DNA from: Mycobacterium seoulense
GTDB taxonomy: Bacteria > Actinomycetota > Actinomycetes > Mycobacteriales > Mycobacteriaceae
Direction: 5' to 3'
Assembly (NCBI RefSeq): GCF_010731595.1
Contig: NZ_AP022582.1
Location: 2,852,001-2,916,000 of the forward strand
DNA length: 64,000 bases
Below are positions 19,410 through 27,975 of this stretch, one piece after another. Position 1 is the stretch's first letter. Every line of letters begins with the position of its first letter. The position numbers were made by a program, and so were the translations under genes. The notes under the pieces are model-generated. The model did no database searches. It saw only the letters and a list, made by a program, of their open reading frames with translations, and was not told the DNA's origin.

Positions 19410-20525
19410 GTGGCAACCACTTGGAATCTGTCCAAAGGATTGGCCGCTGTCGTCACGGCATCGGCTGCCGCGTTCGGGTTCTGCCCGAGCGCGGCAGCCG
19501 ACCCGGCGGCACCGCAACCGAGCTCGACCCAAGAACTCCCGGGCCTGCCCGCACTGTCGCAGCTGAGCCCGATCATTCAGCAAGCGGCCAGCAATCCTGG
19601 GCAGGCGACACAGCTGCTCATGGCCGCAGCGCAAGCTTTCAGTCACAACCAGGGCGCCCCCACCGAGTCCCGGAACGTGGCCGCATCGGTGAACCAGTTC
19701 CTGGCCGAGCCCGGCGCGGCCCTGCCGGACGGCTCGCCCGTGCCGCACGTGCCGGCGGCGGGCGTCGAACCGGGCGCCCAGTCGCACCTGCCGACCGGCA
19801 TCGACCCGGCACACGCCGCCGGTCCCGGACCGGTCGCGGCCCCGCCGGCCGCAGCCGTCGAACCGGGTACGCAGGCGCACCTGCCGAACGGCATCGACCC
19901 GGCACACGCCGCCGGTCCGGGACAGTCCGCGGCCCCGCCGGTGGCAGCGCCGCCGGCGTCCGCACCGACGACCGGCACCGTCGCCCCCGTCGCCGCGCCC
20001 GCACCGGTGCCCCCGGCGCCGGCCGAAGCCGCACCGGCCGCCATCCCGGCGCCGGCCGCCGCCCCGGCTCCCGCGCCCGCCGCCGCGCCGGCGGCGGCTC
20101 CGGGATTCGGCCCCGATGCTCCGCCCACCCAGGACTTCATGTATCCCTCGATCGGCACCAATTGCCTGGCGGACGGCACCAGCGCGATCGCCACCGCGCT
20201 GTCGGTGGCGGGACCGGCGAAGATCCCGACTCCCGGGCCGGGCCCCGGGCAGACCGCCTACGTGTTCACCGCCGTCGGCACCCCCGGACCCGCCGAGGTG
20301 CAGAAGCTGCCGTTGAACGTCACGTGGGTGAACCTGACGACGGGCAAGTCGGGGACGGTGGCGCTCAAGCCGCGCACCGACATCAACGGCGACGGCCCGA
20401 CGACGCTGACCGCGATCGCCGACACCGGGTCGGGCAGCATCATGTCGACCATCTTCGGTCAGGTCACCACCAAGGAAAAGCAGTGCCAGTTCATGCCCAC
20501 GATCGGCTCCACGGTGGTGCCGTAG
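19410..20525 (+). CDS. Secreted Ala/Pro-rich protein (Rv1157c-like)
   Basis: 371 aa from GTG 19410, chosen over ATG 19392 because GGAGG sits 7 nt upstream and the length equals the M. tuberculosis homologue as I recall. A signal peptide ends near PSAAADP. The middle holds two near-identical 22-residue units and a long Pro-Ala stretch. The C-terminal ~130 residues (FMYPSIGTNCLADGTSAIATALSVAG to CQFMPTIGSTVVP) look globular, with two Cys that may form a disulfide. It follows the Rv1158c-like gene after 53 bp, probably as one transcription unit ending at the hairpin 20550-20579. Confidence 0.85.
   Translation: MATTWNLSKGLAAVVTASAAAFGFCPSAAADPAAPQPSSTQELPGLPALSQLSPIIQQAASNPGQATQLLMAAAQAFSHNQGAPTESRNVAASVNQFLAEPGAALPDGSPVPHVPAAGVEPGAQSHLPTGIDPAHAAGPGPVAAPPAAAVEPGTQAHLPNGIDPAHAAGPGQSAAPPVAAPPASAPTTGTVAPVAAPAPVPPAPAEAAPAAIPAPAAAPAPAPAAAPAAAPGFGPDAPPTQDFMYPSIGTNCLADGTSAIATALSVAGPAKIPTPGPGPGQTAYVFTAVGTPGPAEVQKLPLNVTWVNLTTGKSGTVALKPRTDINGDGPTTLTAIADTGSGSIMSTIFGQVTTKEKQCQFMPTIGSTVVP
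19764..19922 (+). repeat. Two-copy 66-bp coding repeat inside the Rv1157c-like gene
   Basis: Copy 1 (19764-19829) encodes VEPGAQSHLPTGIDPAHAA plus GPG. Copy 2 (19857-19922) encodes the same 22 residues with T for A at position 5, A for S at position 7 and N for T at position 11. The copies start 93 bp apart. This looks like a recent in-frame duplication and may vary in number between strains. Confidence 0.8.
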
Positions 20526-20549
20526 TCCGGCACTGTTCCCTGCCCTGAG

Positions 20550-20579
20550 CGCGCGTGTTCCCCACCGGGAGCACGCGCG
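20550..20579 (+). terminator. Hairpin after the Rv1157c-like gene
   Basis: CGCGCGTG (20550-20557) pairs with CACGCGCG (20572-20579), and TCCC/GGGA extends the stem inside the loop. It lies 25 bp after the stop codon and 18 bp before the convergent small gene. There is no U-tract. Confidence 0.55.
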
Positions 20580-20597
20580 TTCCCGTCTGACGAACGG

Positions 20598-20744
20598 CTA
20601 GTACGCCATGAACAGGATCGCGTCGCGGTCGTACTCGAGGCCCGGATGATCGCTGGCGAGATGAGCCTGGGTCAGCTCAACCAGCTCGTCCTCATCCTTG
20701 CCGACGATGGCTTCCCCGCACGGACACGTCAGGTGTGTCTTCAC
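20598..20744 (-). CDS. 48-aa DUF1059-like small protein
   Basis: The GTG at 20744 (preceded by GAAGGGAAGG) opens a 48-codon frame: VKTHLTCPCGEAIVGKDEDE, then LVELTQAHLASDHPGL and ILFMAY at the end. The CPCG pair plus the spaced histidines (QAHLASDHP) fit the DUF1059 pattern of small, possibly metal-binding proteins. It lies just downstream of the HhH-GPD gene on the same strand (29-bp gap), probably one operon. Confidence 0.7.
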   Translation of the reverse strand: MKTHLTCPCGEAIVGKDEDELVELTQAHLASDHPGLEYDRDAILFMAY

Positions 20745-20773
20745 GTTGCCGCCCTTCCCTTCTGGTCACCCAG

Positions 20774-21352
20774 CTACTTCGCCGCCTTGGCCGCTGCCTT
20801 CATCTGCTTCTTGTAGGACCGGACTTTGCCCATCGATTGGGCGTCGACGATGTCGGCGACGGAGATGTGCGTGCCGTCCTTGCCGAACTGCCCGGCCGCC
20901 GCGCGCCAGCCCTTCGGGGTGACGCCGTACTGCTTGCCCAGCAACGCCAGGAAGATCTGCGCCTTGACGTCGCCGAAACCGGGCAGCCCCTTGATGCGCC
21001 GCAGCAGCTCGGCGCCATCCGGGTCGCCGGCGGTCCACAGGCCGGCGGCGTCGCCGTCGTAGCGGTCCACGATGATCTGCGCCAGGGCCTGGATCCGCTT
21101 GGCCATCGATCCCGGAAAGCGATGTATCGCAGGCTTTTCCGAGCACAGGGCGGCGAACTTGTCGGGGTCGTACTCGGCGATTTCATGAGCGCCGAAGCCG
21201 CCCATGCGGTCCGCGATCTTCTTCGGTCCGGCGAAGGCCGTCTCGAAAGGCACCTGCTGGTCCAGAACCATCCCGATGAGCAGGGCCAACGGATCCTCGT
21301 CCAGCAGCGCGTCGGCCTCCGGGTCTTGAGCGAGCCAAAGTTTCACCGTCAA
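20774..21352 (-). CDS. HhH-GPD-type base-excision-repair-like protein (Rv1156-like)
   Basis: 192 aa. The helix-hairpin-helix LLRRIKGLPGFGDVKAQIFLALLGKQYGV resembles endonuclease III/AlkA-fold glycosylases. I do not see the catalytic Lys/Asp of classical enzymes clearly placed after the hairpin, nor a Cys-type [4Fe-4S] loop. Activity is therefore uncertain. DNA binding through the hairpin is likely. The ATG at 21352 is the start. Confidence 0.8.
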   Translation of the reverse strand: MTVKLWLAQDPEADALLDEDPLALLIGMVLDQQVPFETAFAGPKKIADRMGGFGAHEIAEYDPDKFAALCSEKPAIHRFPGSMAKRIQALAQIIVDRYDGDAAGLWTAGDPDGAELLRRIKGLPGFGDVKAQIFLALLGKQYGVTPKGWRAAAGQFGKDGTHISVADIVDAQSMGKVRSYKKQMKAAAKAAK

Positions 21353-21462
21353 CGACCAACCTTTCCGCTGAACAGCCTAAGACCGACGCCTCTGTGTTCG
21401 ACAGACTACTCACCTGGTCGGCGACGACGACCGGCACATAACCACCGCGTTATCGTGACCTG

Positions 21463-21993
21463 GTGGTGGATGAGGCCCGATTGGCGCTGATGCTGGCCCG
21501 CGACGAACTGCATGCGCTCGTCACCGCGTATTGCCGCGCCGTCGACCGCGCCGACTATGCCGCGCTTCGCGACCTGTACCACCCCGAGGCGACCGACTCG
21601 CACGGCTCGTTCTCGACGGGCGGCGTCGACCAGTTCATCGCGCAGCTACGGGCCGCCGAACCCTATGTGCGTGTCTCCCAACACAACATCACCACGACGA
21701 ACTTCGTGATCGAGGACGACACCGCCCGCGGCGAGATCTACTGCCTGGTGTTCCACACGTTCGCAGGTCCCGACCACGACGTGGACGTCATCATCGGCGG
21801 CCGATACCTGGACAGCTACGCCAGACACGACGGCCGCTGGAAGTTCCTCGAACGCACCATCGTGGCGGACTGGGCCTACCAGAACGACCCGTCGCAACTG
21901 AACTTCGGACACCCCAGCACCCGGGGAAGCCTGCGCGGCACGCCCGGCCAGGCCGACCCGTCCATCAGCCTGTTCACGCCGCCCCGGGCCTGA
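21463..21993 (+). CDS. SnoaL/NTF2-like fold protein
   Basis: 176 aa from GTG 21463. The N-terminal ELHALVTAYCRAVDRADYAALRDLYHPEATDSHGSF and later SQHNITTTNFVIEDDTARGEIYCLVFH are typical of SnoaL_4 domains, a cone-shaped fold used by small isomerases, dehydratases and ring-hydroxylating dioxygenase beta-like proteins. Conserved Tyr, Asp and His line the possible pocket. The reaction is unknown. It ends at a perfect hairpin shared with the convergent gene. Confidence 0.78.
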   Translation: MVDEARLALMLARDELHALVTAYCRAVDRADYAALRDLYHPEATDSHGSFSTGGVDQFIAQLRAAEPYVRVSQHNITTTNFVIEDDTARGEIYCLVFHTFAGPDHDVDVIIGGRYLDSYARHDGRWKFLERTIVADWAYQNDPSQLNFGHPSTRGSLRGTPGQADPSISLFTPPRA

Positions 21994-22005
21994 GCCGGGT
22001 CCACG

Positions 22006-22036
22006 CCGTAAGTCGTTGGCGTGCAACGCCTTACGG
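22006..22036. terminator. Bidirectional hairpin between SnoaL-like and DUF5302-like genes
   Basis: CCGTAAG (22006-22012) pairs with CTTACGG (22030-22036), and CGTT/AACG continues the stem inside, leaving a short loop. It fills the 47-bp gap of a convergent pair. Confidence 0.65.
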
Positions 22037-22040
22037 AGGG

Positions 22041-22229
22041 CTACCCGCTCTTGCGGCGGAATTCGCGGCGGCTCTCCACCGGGCCGTGCGCCCGTGACTG
22101 CTTGCCGCCACCGTTCTTGTGGTCGGTCGTGCCCGACGACTTGGCCATCTTGCGGTCGAGGGCCTCACGGAACTTGCGCTTGGTGTCGTCGTCCGATTCC
22201 GGCGCCTCGGAAGACTTGGGTTCAGCCAT
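22041..22229 (-). CDS. DUF5302-like small protein (62 aa)
   Basis: A very hydrophilic 62-aa protein starting MAEPKSSEAPESDDDTKRKF, with an acidic N-terminus and a basic C-terminus (RREFRRKSG). It resembles the DUF5302 family of small mycobacterial proteins (KRKFREAL.RK ... HGP...RREFRRK). The function is unknown, and the charge pattern suggests intrinsic disorder or nucleic-acid contact. It follows the Rv1155-like gene on the same strand after 37 bp. Confidence 0.75.
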   Translation of the reverse strand: MAEPKSSEAPESDDDTKRKFREALDRKMAKSSGTTDHKNGGGKQSRAHGPVESRREFRRKSG

Positions 22230-22266
22230 ACCGGCAGCCTAGCCCGCGGTCGGGGGAATCGGGCGG

Positions 22267-22719
<453 letters not shown>

Positions 22720-22786
22720 CTACGTCGCGGGTCCAGCGACCGGTCCCGGATCGCGGCGGCGCGGACCGTCCTGGTGAAATCGGACC

Positions 22787-23308
22787 ATGACCGAATACGC
22801 GGCGTTCCTGCGCGGCGTCAACGTCGGCGGCGTCAACCTCAAGATGGCCGAGGTGGCGCGCGCGTTGACCGGCGCGGGATTCACCAACGTGCGCACCATC
22901 CTGGCCAGCGGCAACGTCGTGCTGGAGTCACGCGCGGGTGCCGCGGCGGTGCGCAAGAAGACGGAAGCCACGCTGCGCGAGAAGTTCGGGTACGACGCGT
23001 GGGTGCTGGTGTACGACCTCGCAACGGTGCGGGCCGTGGTCGACGCCTACCCGTTCGAACCCGAGGTCGACGGCTACCAGTCCTACGTCACGTTCGTCGC
23101 CGACAAAGCGGTGCTCGACGAACTCGCCACGCTGGGCGAGGGCGCGGGCCCGCACGAGAGGATCGGCGTCGGCGCGGGCGTCATCTATTGGCAGGTACCC
23201 AAGGGCGGCACCCTGGACAGCACGATCGGCAAGACGATGGGCAAGCCGCGCTACAAGTCTTCGACCACGACGCGCAACCTGCGCACGCTCGCCAAGGTGT
23301 TGCGGTAA
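22787..23308 (+). CDS. DUF1697 family protein
   Basis: 173 aa. The family opening (YAAFLRGVNVGGVNLKMAEV) and the end (IGKTMGKPRYKSSTTTRNLRTLAKVL, matching the KxxxxxTTRNWNT-type motif) are clear. DUF1697 proteins are small alpha/beta proteins without an established reaction. In M. tuberculosis the space between Rv1155 and Rv1152 holds a methyltransferase pair instead, so gene content differs here. It is divergent from the Rv1155-like gene. Confidence 0.85.
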   Translation: MTEYAAFLRGVNVGGVNLKMAEVARALTGAGFTNVRTILASGNVVLESRAGAAAVRKKTEATLREKFGYDAWVLVYDLATVRAVVDAYPFEPEVDGYQSYVTFVADKAVLDELATLGEGAGPHERIGVGAGVIYWQVPKGGTLDSTIGKTMGKPRYKSSTTTRNLRTLAKVLR

Positions 23309-23329
23309 AGCTCGGCGCGCCAAGCGCGC

Positions 23330-23695
23330 TCAGTCGTCCGGCACGTTGGTCAGGTAGCGCATCGCGTCGGACTTGCTGAGCCCCAGCGCCCGCGCCACCT
23401 CGACGTACTCCTTGGCGGCGGCCGCCATCGCTGCGTCGGTCGGGTCGAAGCGGGAGATGAAAGTGCCGAAGCGCCCACGGGTTTCGACGATCGCCGCCGA
23501 CTCGAGCTCCCGATAGGCGCGGGCCACGGTGTTCGCCGCGACGCCCAGCTGGCCGGCCAGGTCGCGCACCGTGGGGAGCCGGGACCCGGGCGGCAGCGCG
23601 CCGGCGCGAACGCCGTCGATGACCTGGGTCCTGAGCTGGTCGAACAGCGGCTTGCCCGCCTTCACGTCGACCTTCAGCAAATCCCGCAGCTCCAC
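23330..23695 (-). CDS. GntR/YtrA-type transcriptional regulator (Rv1152-like)
   Basis: 121 aa from GTG 23695 ([20 protein letters not shown]), the length of Rv1152 as I recall; the frame extends further upstream but without support. The winged helix is complete: [39 protein letters not shown]. The short C-terminal helix without a ligand domain places it in the YtrA subgroup. It is divergent from the sirtuin gene with 37 bp between starts, so it may control both. Confidence 0.88.
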   Translation of the reverse strand: MELRDLLKVDVKAGKPLFDQLRTQVIDGVRAGALPPGSRLPTVRDLAGQLGVAANTVARAYRELESAAIVETRGRFGTFISRFDPTDAAMAAAAKEYVEVARALGLSKSDAMRYLTNVPDD

Positions 23696-23732
23696 GTCTT
23701 CAGTATGTCCCAAGCACGGCTATCTTTGTGGG

Positions 23733-24446
23733 ATGCGGGTAACGGTGCTGAGCGGCGCGGGGATCTCCGCGGAGAGCGGGGTGCCGACCTTCCGCGACGA
23801 CAAAAACGGACTGTGGGCCCGGTTCGACCCCTACGAGCTGTCCAGCACCCAGGGGTGGCGCGACAATCCCGAGCGGGTCTGGGGTTGGTACCTGTGGCGT
23901 CACTATCTGGTGGCCGACGTCGCGCCCAACGTCGGGCACCGCGCCATCGCCGCCTGGCAGGACGGCGCCGAGGTCAGCGTCATCACCCAGAACGTCGACG
24001 ACCTGCACGAGCGCGCCGGGAGCATGCCGGTGCACCACCTGCACGGCAGCCTGTTCGAATTCCGCTGCGACCGTTGCGGTATGCCCTACACCGGTGCGCT
24101 GCCCGAGATGCCCGAACCGATGCTCGAGGTCGAGCCGCCGGTCTGTCACTGCGGCGGTCTGATCCGGCCCGACATCGTGTGGTTCGGTGAGCCGTTGCCC
24201 GACGAGGCGTGGCAGAGCGCCGTCGAGGCGACCGAGGCCGCCGATGTGATGGTGGTGGTCGGCACCTCGGCGATCGTCTATCCGGCGGCCGGGCTGGCCG
24301 AGCTGGCGCTGTCGCGCGGCGCCGCCGTCATCGAGGTCAATCCCGAGGTCACCCCACTGTCCAGGAACGCCACGATCAGCATCCGCGAGACCGCCGGCCA
24401 GGCGTTGCCCGGGTTGCTGCAGCGACTGCCCGCCCTGCTGAGGTAG
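23733..24446 (+). CDS. cobB: NAD-dependent protein deacylase (sirtuin, CobB/Rv1151c type)
   Basis: 237 aa. The NAD-binding motifs [14 protein letters not shown] and [12 protein letters not shown] are present. The catalytic His104 is in HLHGS. The zinc Cys residues are 112, 115, 138 and 140 (CDRC, CHC). Tyr53 and Arg56 (YLWR) form the YxxR pair that class III sirtuins use to bind succinyl or malonyl lysine, so desuccinylase activity is likely besides deacetylation. It can reactivate acyl-CoA synthetases, including acetyl-CoA synthetase, in mycobacteria. Confidence 0.93.
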   Translation: MRVTVLSGAGISAESGVPTFRDDKNGLWARFDPYELSSTQGWRDNPERVWGWYLWRHYLVADVAPNVGHRAIAAWQDGAEVSVITQNVDDLHERAGSMPVHHLHGSLFEFRCDRCGMPYTGALPEMPEPMLEVEPPVCHCGGLIRPDIVWFGEPLPDEAWQSAVEATEAADVMVVVGTSAIVYPAAGLAELALSRGAAVIEVNPEVTPLSRNATISIRETAGQALPGLLQRLPALLR

Positions 24447-24454
24447 CCCGCGAG

Positions 24455-25084
24455 CTACGGCCTGCGGGCGCGGCCCAGCAGCAGTTCCGAAACCGGCATC
24501 GGTGCCCACGCCGGCAGCGTGAACTCGCGCCGGGAAACGTCGACCTCGAAGCCGGCCTCGACGATCGCGCGCTCGGTGTCGCGGTGGGTGTGGCAGTTGC
24601 CGAACAGTCGGGGCCACACCGTCGCGTCGGCGATCCGTTGCAGGCGGCCCCGCCCGCCGGCGCTCGCCACGTGCTCGAGGTAGCGCAGCTCCCCGCCCGG
24701 GCGCAGCAACGAATACAGGCGTCGCAGCACGCCGTCGGGGTCGCGCACCGAGCACAACACCAGCGAGCAGACCACGGCGTCGAACGGCTCGCCGCCGCTG
24801 AACCCCTCTGCGGTCTCGCCGGTCACGGTGACGCGGGCGGGCACCACGTCCGCCGCGGCGCGGGCCTGGGCCGCCAGCCGCGGCTCGGGCTCCATCGCCA
24901 CCACCTCGTGGACCGCCTCGGGGTAGTGGGGAAAGTTCGTACCGATGCCCGCGCCGACTTCCAGCACCCGCCCCGACAACCCGGCCAGATTCTCCCGCCG
25001 CAGGGCCCGGATGGCCTCGGTTTCGTGGGTGGCCACGACGGGCCAGATGCGCGCGAAGAACGGGTTGTCCACCGCCGTTGTCAT
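24455..25084 (-). CDS. SAM-dependent methyltransferase (Rv1147-like)
   Basis: A 209-aa class I methyltransferase. The SAM motif is RVLEVGAGIGTNFPHYP; the acidic second-strand residue is in VVAMEPEPRL; motif IV is FDAVVCSLVLCSVRD. The ATG at 25084 has GGAAGG about 11 nt upstream and is preferred to the TTG nine bases earlier. The substrate is unknown; similar proteins are annotated as phospholipid methyltransferases without proof. In M. tuberculosis this neighbourhood also holds a 13E12 repeat and transposase genes, absent here. Confidence 0.85.
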   Translation of the reverse strand: MTTAVDNPFFARIWPVVATHETEAIRALRRENLAGLSGRVLEVGAGIGTNFPHYPEAVHEVVAMEPEPRLAAQARAAADVVPARVTVTGETAEGFSGGEPFDAVVCSLVLCSVRDPDGVLRRLYSLLRPGGELRYLEHVASAGGRGRLQRIADATVWPRLFGNCHTHRDTERAIVEAGFEVDVSRREFTLPAWAPMPVSELLLGRARRP

Positions 25085-25146
25085 CAAGGTCAACCTTCCG
25101 ATTCGGATGGGCCCCAGAATAGGGTGTTGCCGACGCGGTCGGCGCG

Positions 25147-27462
25147 TCAGCCGATGTTGGGTACGGGTTCCCCCAGCCGGACCCCGTCAAGCGGGATCGG
25201 CTCAGCGTATCCGTGGGTCCCACCCTCGCTGACGCCGAACCGATCGTGCAGCCAGGCCATCGGCTTGGGCGCCCACCAATTCCACCGGCCCATCACATGC
25301 ATGAACGCCGGCACCACAACCATCCGCACCAGGGTGGCGTCGGCGAGCACGGCAAGCGTCAGGCCGAGGCCGAACATCCGCATGAAGGACACGTGGGCGG
25401 CGATGAGCGCGGCGAACGACATCGACATCACCAGCGCGGCCGCGGTGATCACCCGGCCGGTGCGGGCCACACCGAGCGCCACGCTCTCGTCGTTGGCGGC
25501 GTCGGCCGCCTTCGGGTGCGGTTTCGCCGGGCGAGCGGCCCCGGACGCCAGCCAGTACTCGCGGATGCGCGAGAGCAGGAACACCTCGTAGTCCATGGAC
25601 AACCCGAAGGCGATGCAGAACAGCAGCACGGGCATGTTGGCGACCAGCGTCCCGCTCGGCGTCGTGCCGAGCGCGCCCAGGTGCCCGTCCTGGAAGATCC
25701 ACACCAGCGCACCGAAGGCCGCGGTGAGCGACAGGATGTTGCAGGCCAGCGCCTTGGCCGGCAGCAGCACGCTGCCGGTGAGCAGGAACAGCAGCGCGAA
25801 GGTGATCGCGGCCATCAGCCCGAGGACCAGCGGGAGGCGGTCCGTCACCGCGTCGACGCTGTCGCGGTTGACCTGGGCGACGCCGCCCATCACGACGGAT
25901 CGCCCGGCCGGCCCTGGCACCTCGTGCAATCGCTTGAGCTGGGCGTCGTTCGCGCCGGAGAACAGCGGCGCCGTGCTGCTGACGGTCAGGAAGGCGCTGC
26001 CGTCGGCCAGCCCGGTGGCGCCGGCCGGCGGCCCCGTCCGGTTCCCGCCGACGAACGTCCCGCCGGGCGCCGCCACCGCCGCCACGTCGGGCACCCGCGA
26101 CAAGTCGGCGGCGTACCTGTCGAGGTCCGCCGGGCTCAGCCCGCGCGCGTCGGGGACGACCACCGGCACGGCCGTCGCGGGGTCGTGCGCGAAGTCGGTG
26201 CGCAACTGGTCCCCGACCTGGTGCGACGACGCCGACCGCGGCAACACCCGGTCGTCCGGGAAACCCCATTTGACGCCCATGAAGGGAAGGCCGAGCAGGA
26301 GCAACAGCGCCACGACGGTCAGGCCGATCGGGGCCCAGCGGCGCATCACCAGCTTGCTCGACCGGTACCAGAACAGTTGCTCGACGGGCTTGCGCGCCGG
26401 TTCCGGCCGGCGGAAGACCCGGCGGATGAGCCGGCGCACGTCCAGTGCGTCGAGCCGGGGGCCCAGCAGCACGATGGCGGCCGGGGTGATCACGATCGAG
26501 GCGGTCGCGACGAACGCGACGGTGGCCACGCCGGCGTAGGCGAACGACTTGAGGAAGTACATCGGAAACGCCACGGTCGCCGACATGGACAACGCCACGG
26601 TGACCGCGGAGAACAACACCGTGCGACCGGAGGTGGCCATGGTCCGGACCAGCGCCTCGTCTCGGTCGCCGCACTCGGCCAATTCGTCGCGGTACCGGCT
26701 CACGATCAGCAGGGTGTAGTCGATGGCCAGCGCCAGCCCCAGCGCGGTGCTCAGGTTGAGCGCGAAGATCGACACTTCGGTGGTGAAGGTGATCAGCCGC
26801 AACACCGTCATCGACCCGACGACGGCCAGCGCGCCCAGCGCCATCGGCAACGCCGCGGCCAAAAGGCCGCCGAACACCCAGATCAGGACCAGGAAGCTCA
26901 GCGGCAGCGCGATCATCTCCATCAACAGCAGGTCGGCCTGATTCTGGGTGTTGATCTGGGCGTACTGCATGGCAGCGCCGCCGGCGCGAACGGTGACGCC
27001 GTCGCGGTCGTGGATGAATTGGTCCGCGACGGTTTGGGCGTTGCTCTGCGCGTAGTTCTCGCCGCCCTTGAGGTTGACCACGACCAGACCCGACTTGCCG
27101 TCGCGGCTGACCAGGTCGGCGGCCGCCTGCGGGGGGACCGTCCACGGCGATGACACGTTGTACACCAGCGGTGACTTCTGCAACTGGTTGACGAGGTCGG
27201 TGCCCACGATGCGGGCCTGTGCGCCGTCGTTGCCGCCGGGAGCGGTCACCACGATCAGCATCTGCTGACCGCTCTGGCCGAACTTGTCGGTCAACACCTG
27301 AATCGCGTGGGCGGACTCCGAGTGGGGATCCTGGAAACCGCCCGGGGACAGGCTCTTGGCGACCGGGACACCGAAGATCGCGGCGGCGATGAAAATCAGG
27401 ACGCCGATGGCGATGATGCGGCGGGGCGCCGCGATGGCCAGGCGAGCGATCCCCTGCAGCAT
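25147..27462 (-). CDS. mmpL13: MmpL13-like RND lipid transporter, intact
   Basis: 771 aa, a full MmpL/RND layout: TM1, a first periplasmic domain (about 45-185), TM2-6 with the Asp-Tyr pair in LALAIDYTLLIVSRYR, a cytoplasmic loop, TM7, a second periplasmic domain (about 410-550), and TM8-12 with FGLSMDYEVFLLSRIREYW. In M. tuberculosis the same locus is split into mmpL13a and mmpL13b (about 303 + 470 aa); the single frame here equals their sum. The exported lipid is unknown. A palindrome 58-77 bp upstream of the ATG probably binds a regulator. Confidence 0.92.
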   Translation of the reverse strand: MLQGIARLAIAAPRRIIAIGVLIFIAAAIFGVPVAKSLSPGGFQDPHSESAHAIQVLTDKFGQSGQQMLIVVTAPGGNDGAQARIVGTDLVNQLQKSPLVYNVSSPWTVPPQAAADLVSRDGKSGLVVVNLKGGENYAQSNAQTVADQFIHDRDGVTVRAGGAAMQYAQINTQNQADLLLMEMIALPLSFLVLIWVFGGLLAAALPMALGALAVVGSMTVLRLITFTTEVSIFALNLSTALGLALAIDYTLLIVSRYRDELAECGDRDEALVRTMATSGRTVLFSAVTVALSMSATVAFPMYFLKSFAYAGVATVAFVATASIVITPAAIVLLGPRLDALDVRRLIRRVFRRPEPARKPVEQLFWYRSSKLVMRRWAPIGLTVVALLLLLGLPFMGVKWGFPDDRVLPRSASSHQVGDQLRTDFAHDPATAVPVVVPDARGLSPADLDRYAADLSRVPDVAAVAAPGGTFVGGNRTGPPAGATGLADGSAFLTVSSTAPLFSGANDAQLKRLHEVPGPAGRSVVMGGVAQVNRDSVDAVTDRLPLVLGLMAAITFALLFLLTGSVLLPAKALACNILSLTAAFGALVWIFQDGHLGALGTTPSGTLVANMPVLLFCIAFGLSMDYEVFLLSRIREYWLASGAARPAKPHPKAADAANDESVALGVARTGRVITAAALVMSMSFAALIAAHVSFMRMFGLGLTLAVLADATLVRMVVVPAFMHVMGRWNWWAPKPMAWLHDRFGVSEGGTHGYAEPIPLDGVRLGEPVPNIG

Positions 27463-27519
27463 TTCCCGAGCCCTTCCGCCGCCGGTGCTGATCGCGCTGG
27501 CTGCTGGCGTACCGGCGAC

Positions 27520-27539
27520 AAACTAGCAAACGCTAGTTT
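27520..27539. promoter_or_regulatory. Palindromic operator upstream of mmpL13
   Basis: AAACTAGC and GCTAGTTT form a perfect 8-bp inverted repeat around AAAC, 58 bp before the mmpL13 ATG. Size and symmetry fit a TetR-family dimer site. No TetR gene is adjacent, so the regulator is unlinked or unknown. Confidence 0.6.
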
Positions 27540-27628
27540 TCACGCGTCAAACAGATTCCTCCCTAAGCACGCACGGCATGCGCCGCCCGGTTCAACGCGG
27601 CGTTTCAAACCGCGGACACAATAAGAGT

Positions 27629-27648
27629 CCGGCCAGAAAATTGGCCGG
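27629..27648. repeat. Inverted repeat CCGGCCA-6-TGGCCGG
   Basis: A perfect 7-bp repeat around GAAAAT in the 312-bp non-coding gap between mmpL13 and the small-ORF unit. It could be a hairpin or a protein site. The rest of 27463-27700 shows no ORF of either strand that I can support. Confidence 0.45.
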
Positions 27649-27713
27649 CAATTAAGCAGGTCACGGGGCTAAAGGGCGCGCTTGACGGCGCTCAACCTAC
27701 CCGTCGGTAAATT

Positions 27714-27767
27714 GCCACCATTTTCCGAATCGTGACTCAAAGATTCCTTAATGGTGGCCCATACGCT
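27714..27767 (+). promoter_or_regulatory. Likely leaderless promoter within a 9-bp inverted repeat
   Basis: GCCACCATT (27714-27722) and AATGGTGGC (27750-27758) are perfect inverted copies 27 bp apart; GAATC/GATTC form a second, nested pair (27727-27731, 27742-27746). TACGCT at 27762-27767 matches the mycobacterial TANNNT -10 element. The ATG of the next ORF begins exactly 7 nt later, at the expected transcription start of a leaderless mRNA, and no Shine-Dalgarno is seen. The repeats would then flank the -35 region as an operator. Confidence 0.6.
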
Positions 27768-27774
27768 CAGTGTC

Positions 27775-27897
27775 ATGTGGATCGACGACACAAGTGCCGA
27801 CGTCATCAAGGTTGACTTCGAAGCCCTCTACCACGGCGACGTGCTGGTGGAAGGGGAGACCTCGGAGCAGTTCGAAGAACTGCAAGCGGCGAGCTGA
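27775..27897 (+). CDS. 40-aa acidic small protein, unknown family
   Basis: The ORF runs from ATG 27775 to TGA 27897. It starts MWIDDTSADVIKVDFEALYH and continues GDVLVEGETSEQFEELQAAS. It is strongly acidic, with no Cys and no hydrophobic segment long enough to cross a membrane. It is too short for most gene callers. Support comes from its place: a -10 element 7 nt upstream, a second ORF starting 3 nt after its stop, and a perfect terminator after that. I do not recognise the family. It could be a small regulator, a peptide precursor or one half of a peptide pair. Confidence 0.5.
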   Translation: MWIDDTSADVIKVDFEALYHGDVLVEGETSEQFEELQAAS

Positions 27898-27899
27898 CC

Positions 27900-27962
27900 A
27901 TGAGTATGCTCGCGCGGCTGTTGATGGCCGAACCCGCCGTCAGTCGATGGTTCCGTCGCTAG
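27900..27962 (+). CDS. 20-aa cationic peptide ORF, coupled to the 40-aa ORF
   Basis: ATG 27900 lies two bases after the TGA of the preceding ORF, so ribosomes could re-initiate. The 20-aa peptide has a hydrophobic start (MSMLARLLMAEP) and a basic aromatic end (SRWFRR); as a helix it would be amphipathic and membrane-seeking. The terminator follows 13 bp later. It is proposed as a real product only because of this arrangement; conservation between species has to decide. Confidence 0.4.
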   Translation: MSMLARLLMAEPAVSRWFRR

Positions 27963-27975
27963 ACGTTCCTCCGTT

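Noticed and set aside
18900..20100. Repetitive GCC/GCG-rich stretch resembling a repeat array
   Set aside because: The repetition is codon-level (Pro-Ala low complexity) inside two secreted-protein genes; there are no regular spacers, so it is not a CRISPR array.
25213..27153. 646-aa plus-strand frame opposite mmpL13
   Set aside because: Composition dominated by Arg, Gln, Gly and His; it covers a well-supported transporter gene.
27775..27962. Idea that the tiny ORFs are a mycofactocin or other radical-SAM RiPP precursor
   Set aside because: No Val-Tyr core, no radical-SAM, RRE or peptidase gene nearby; the neighbours are an MmpL transporter and an SDR.
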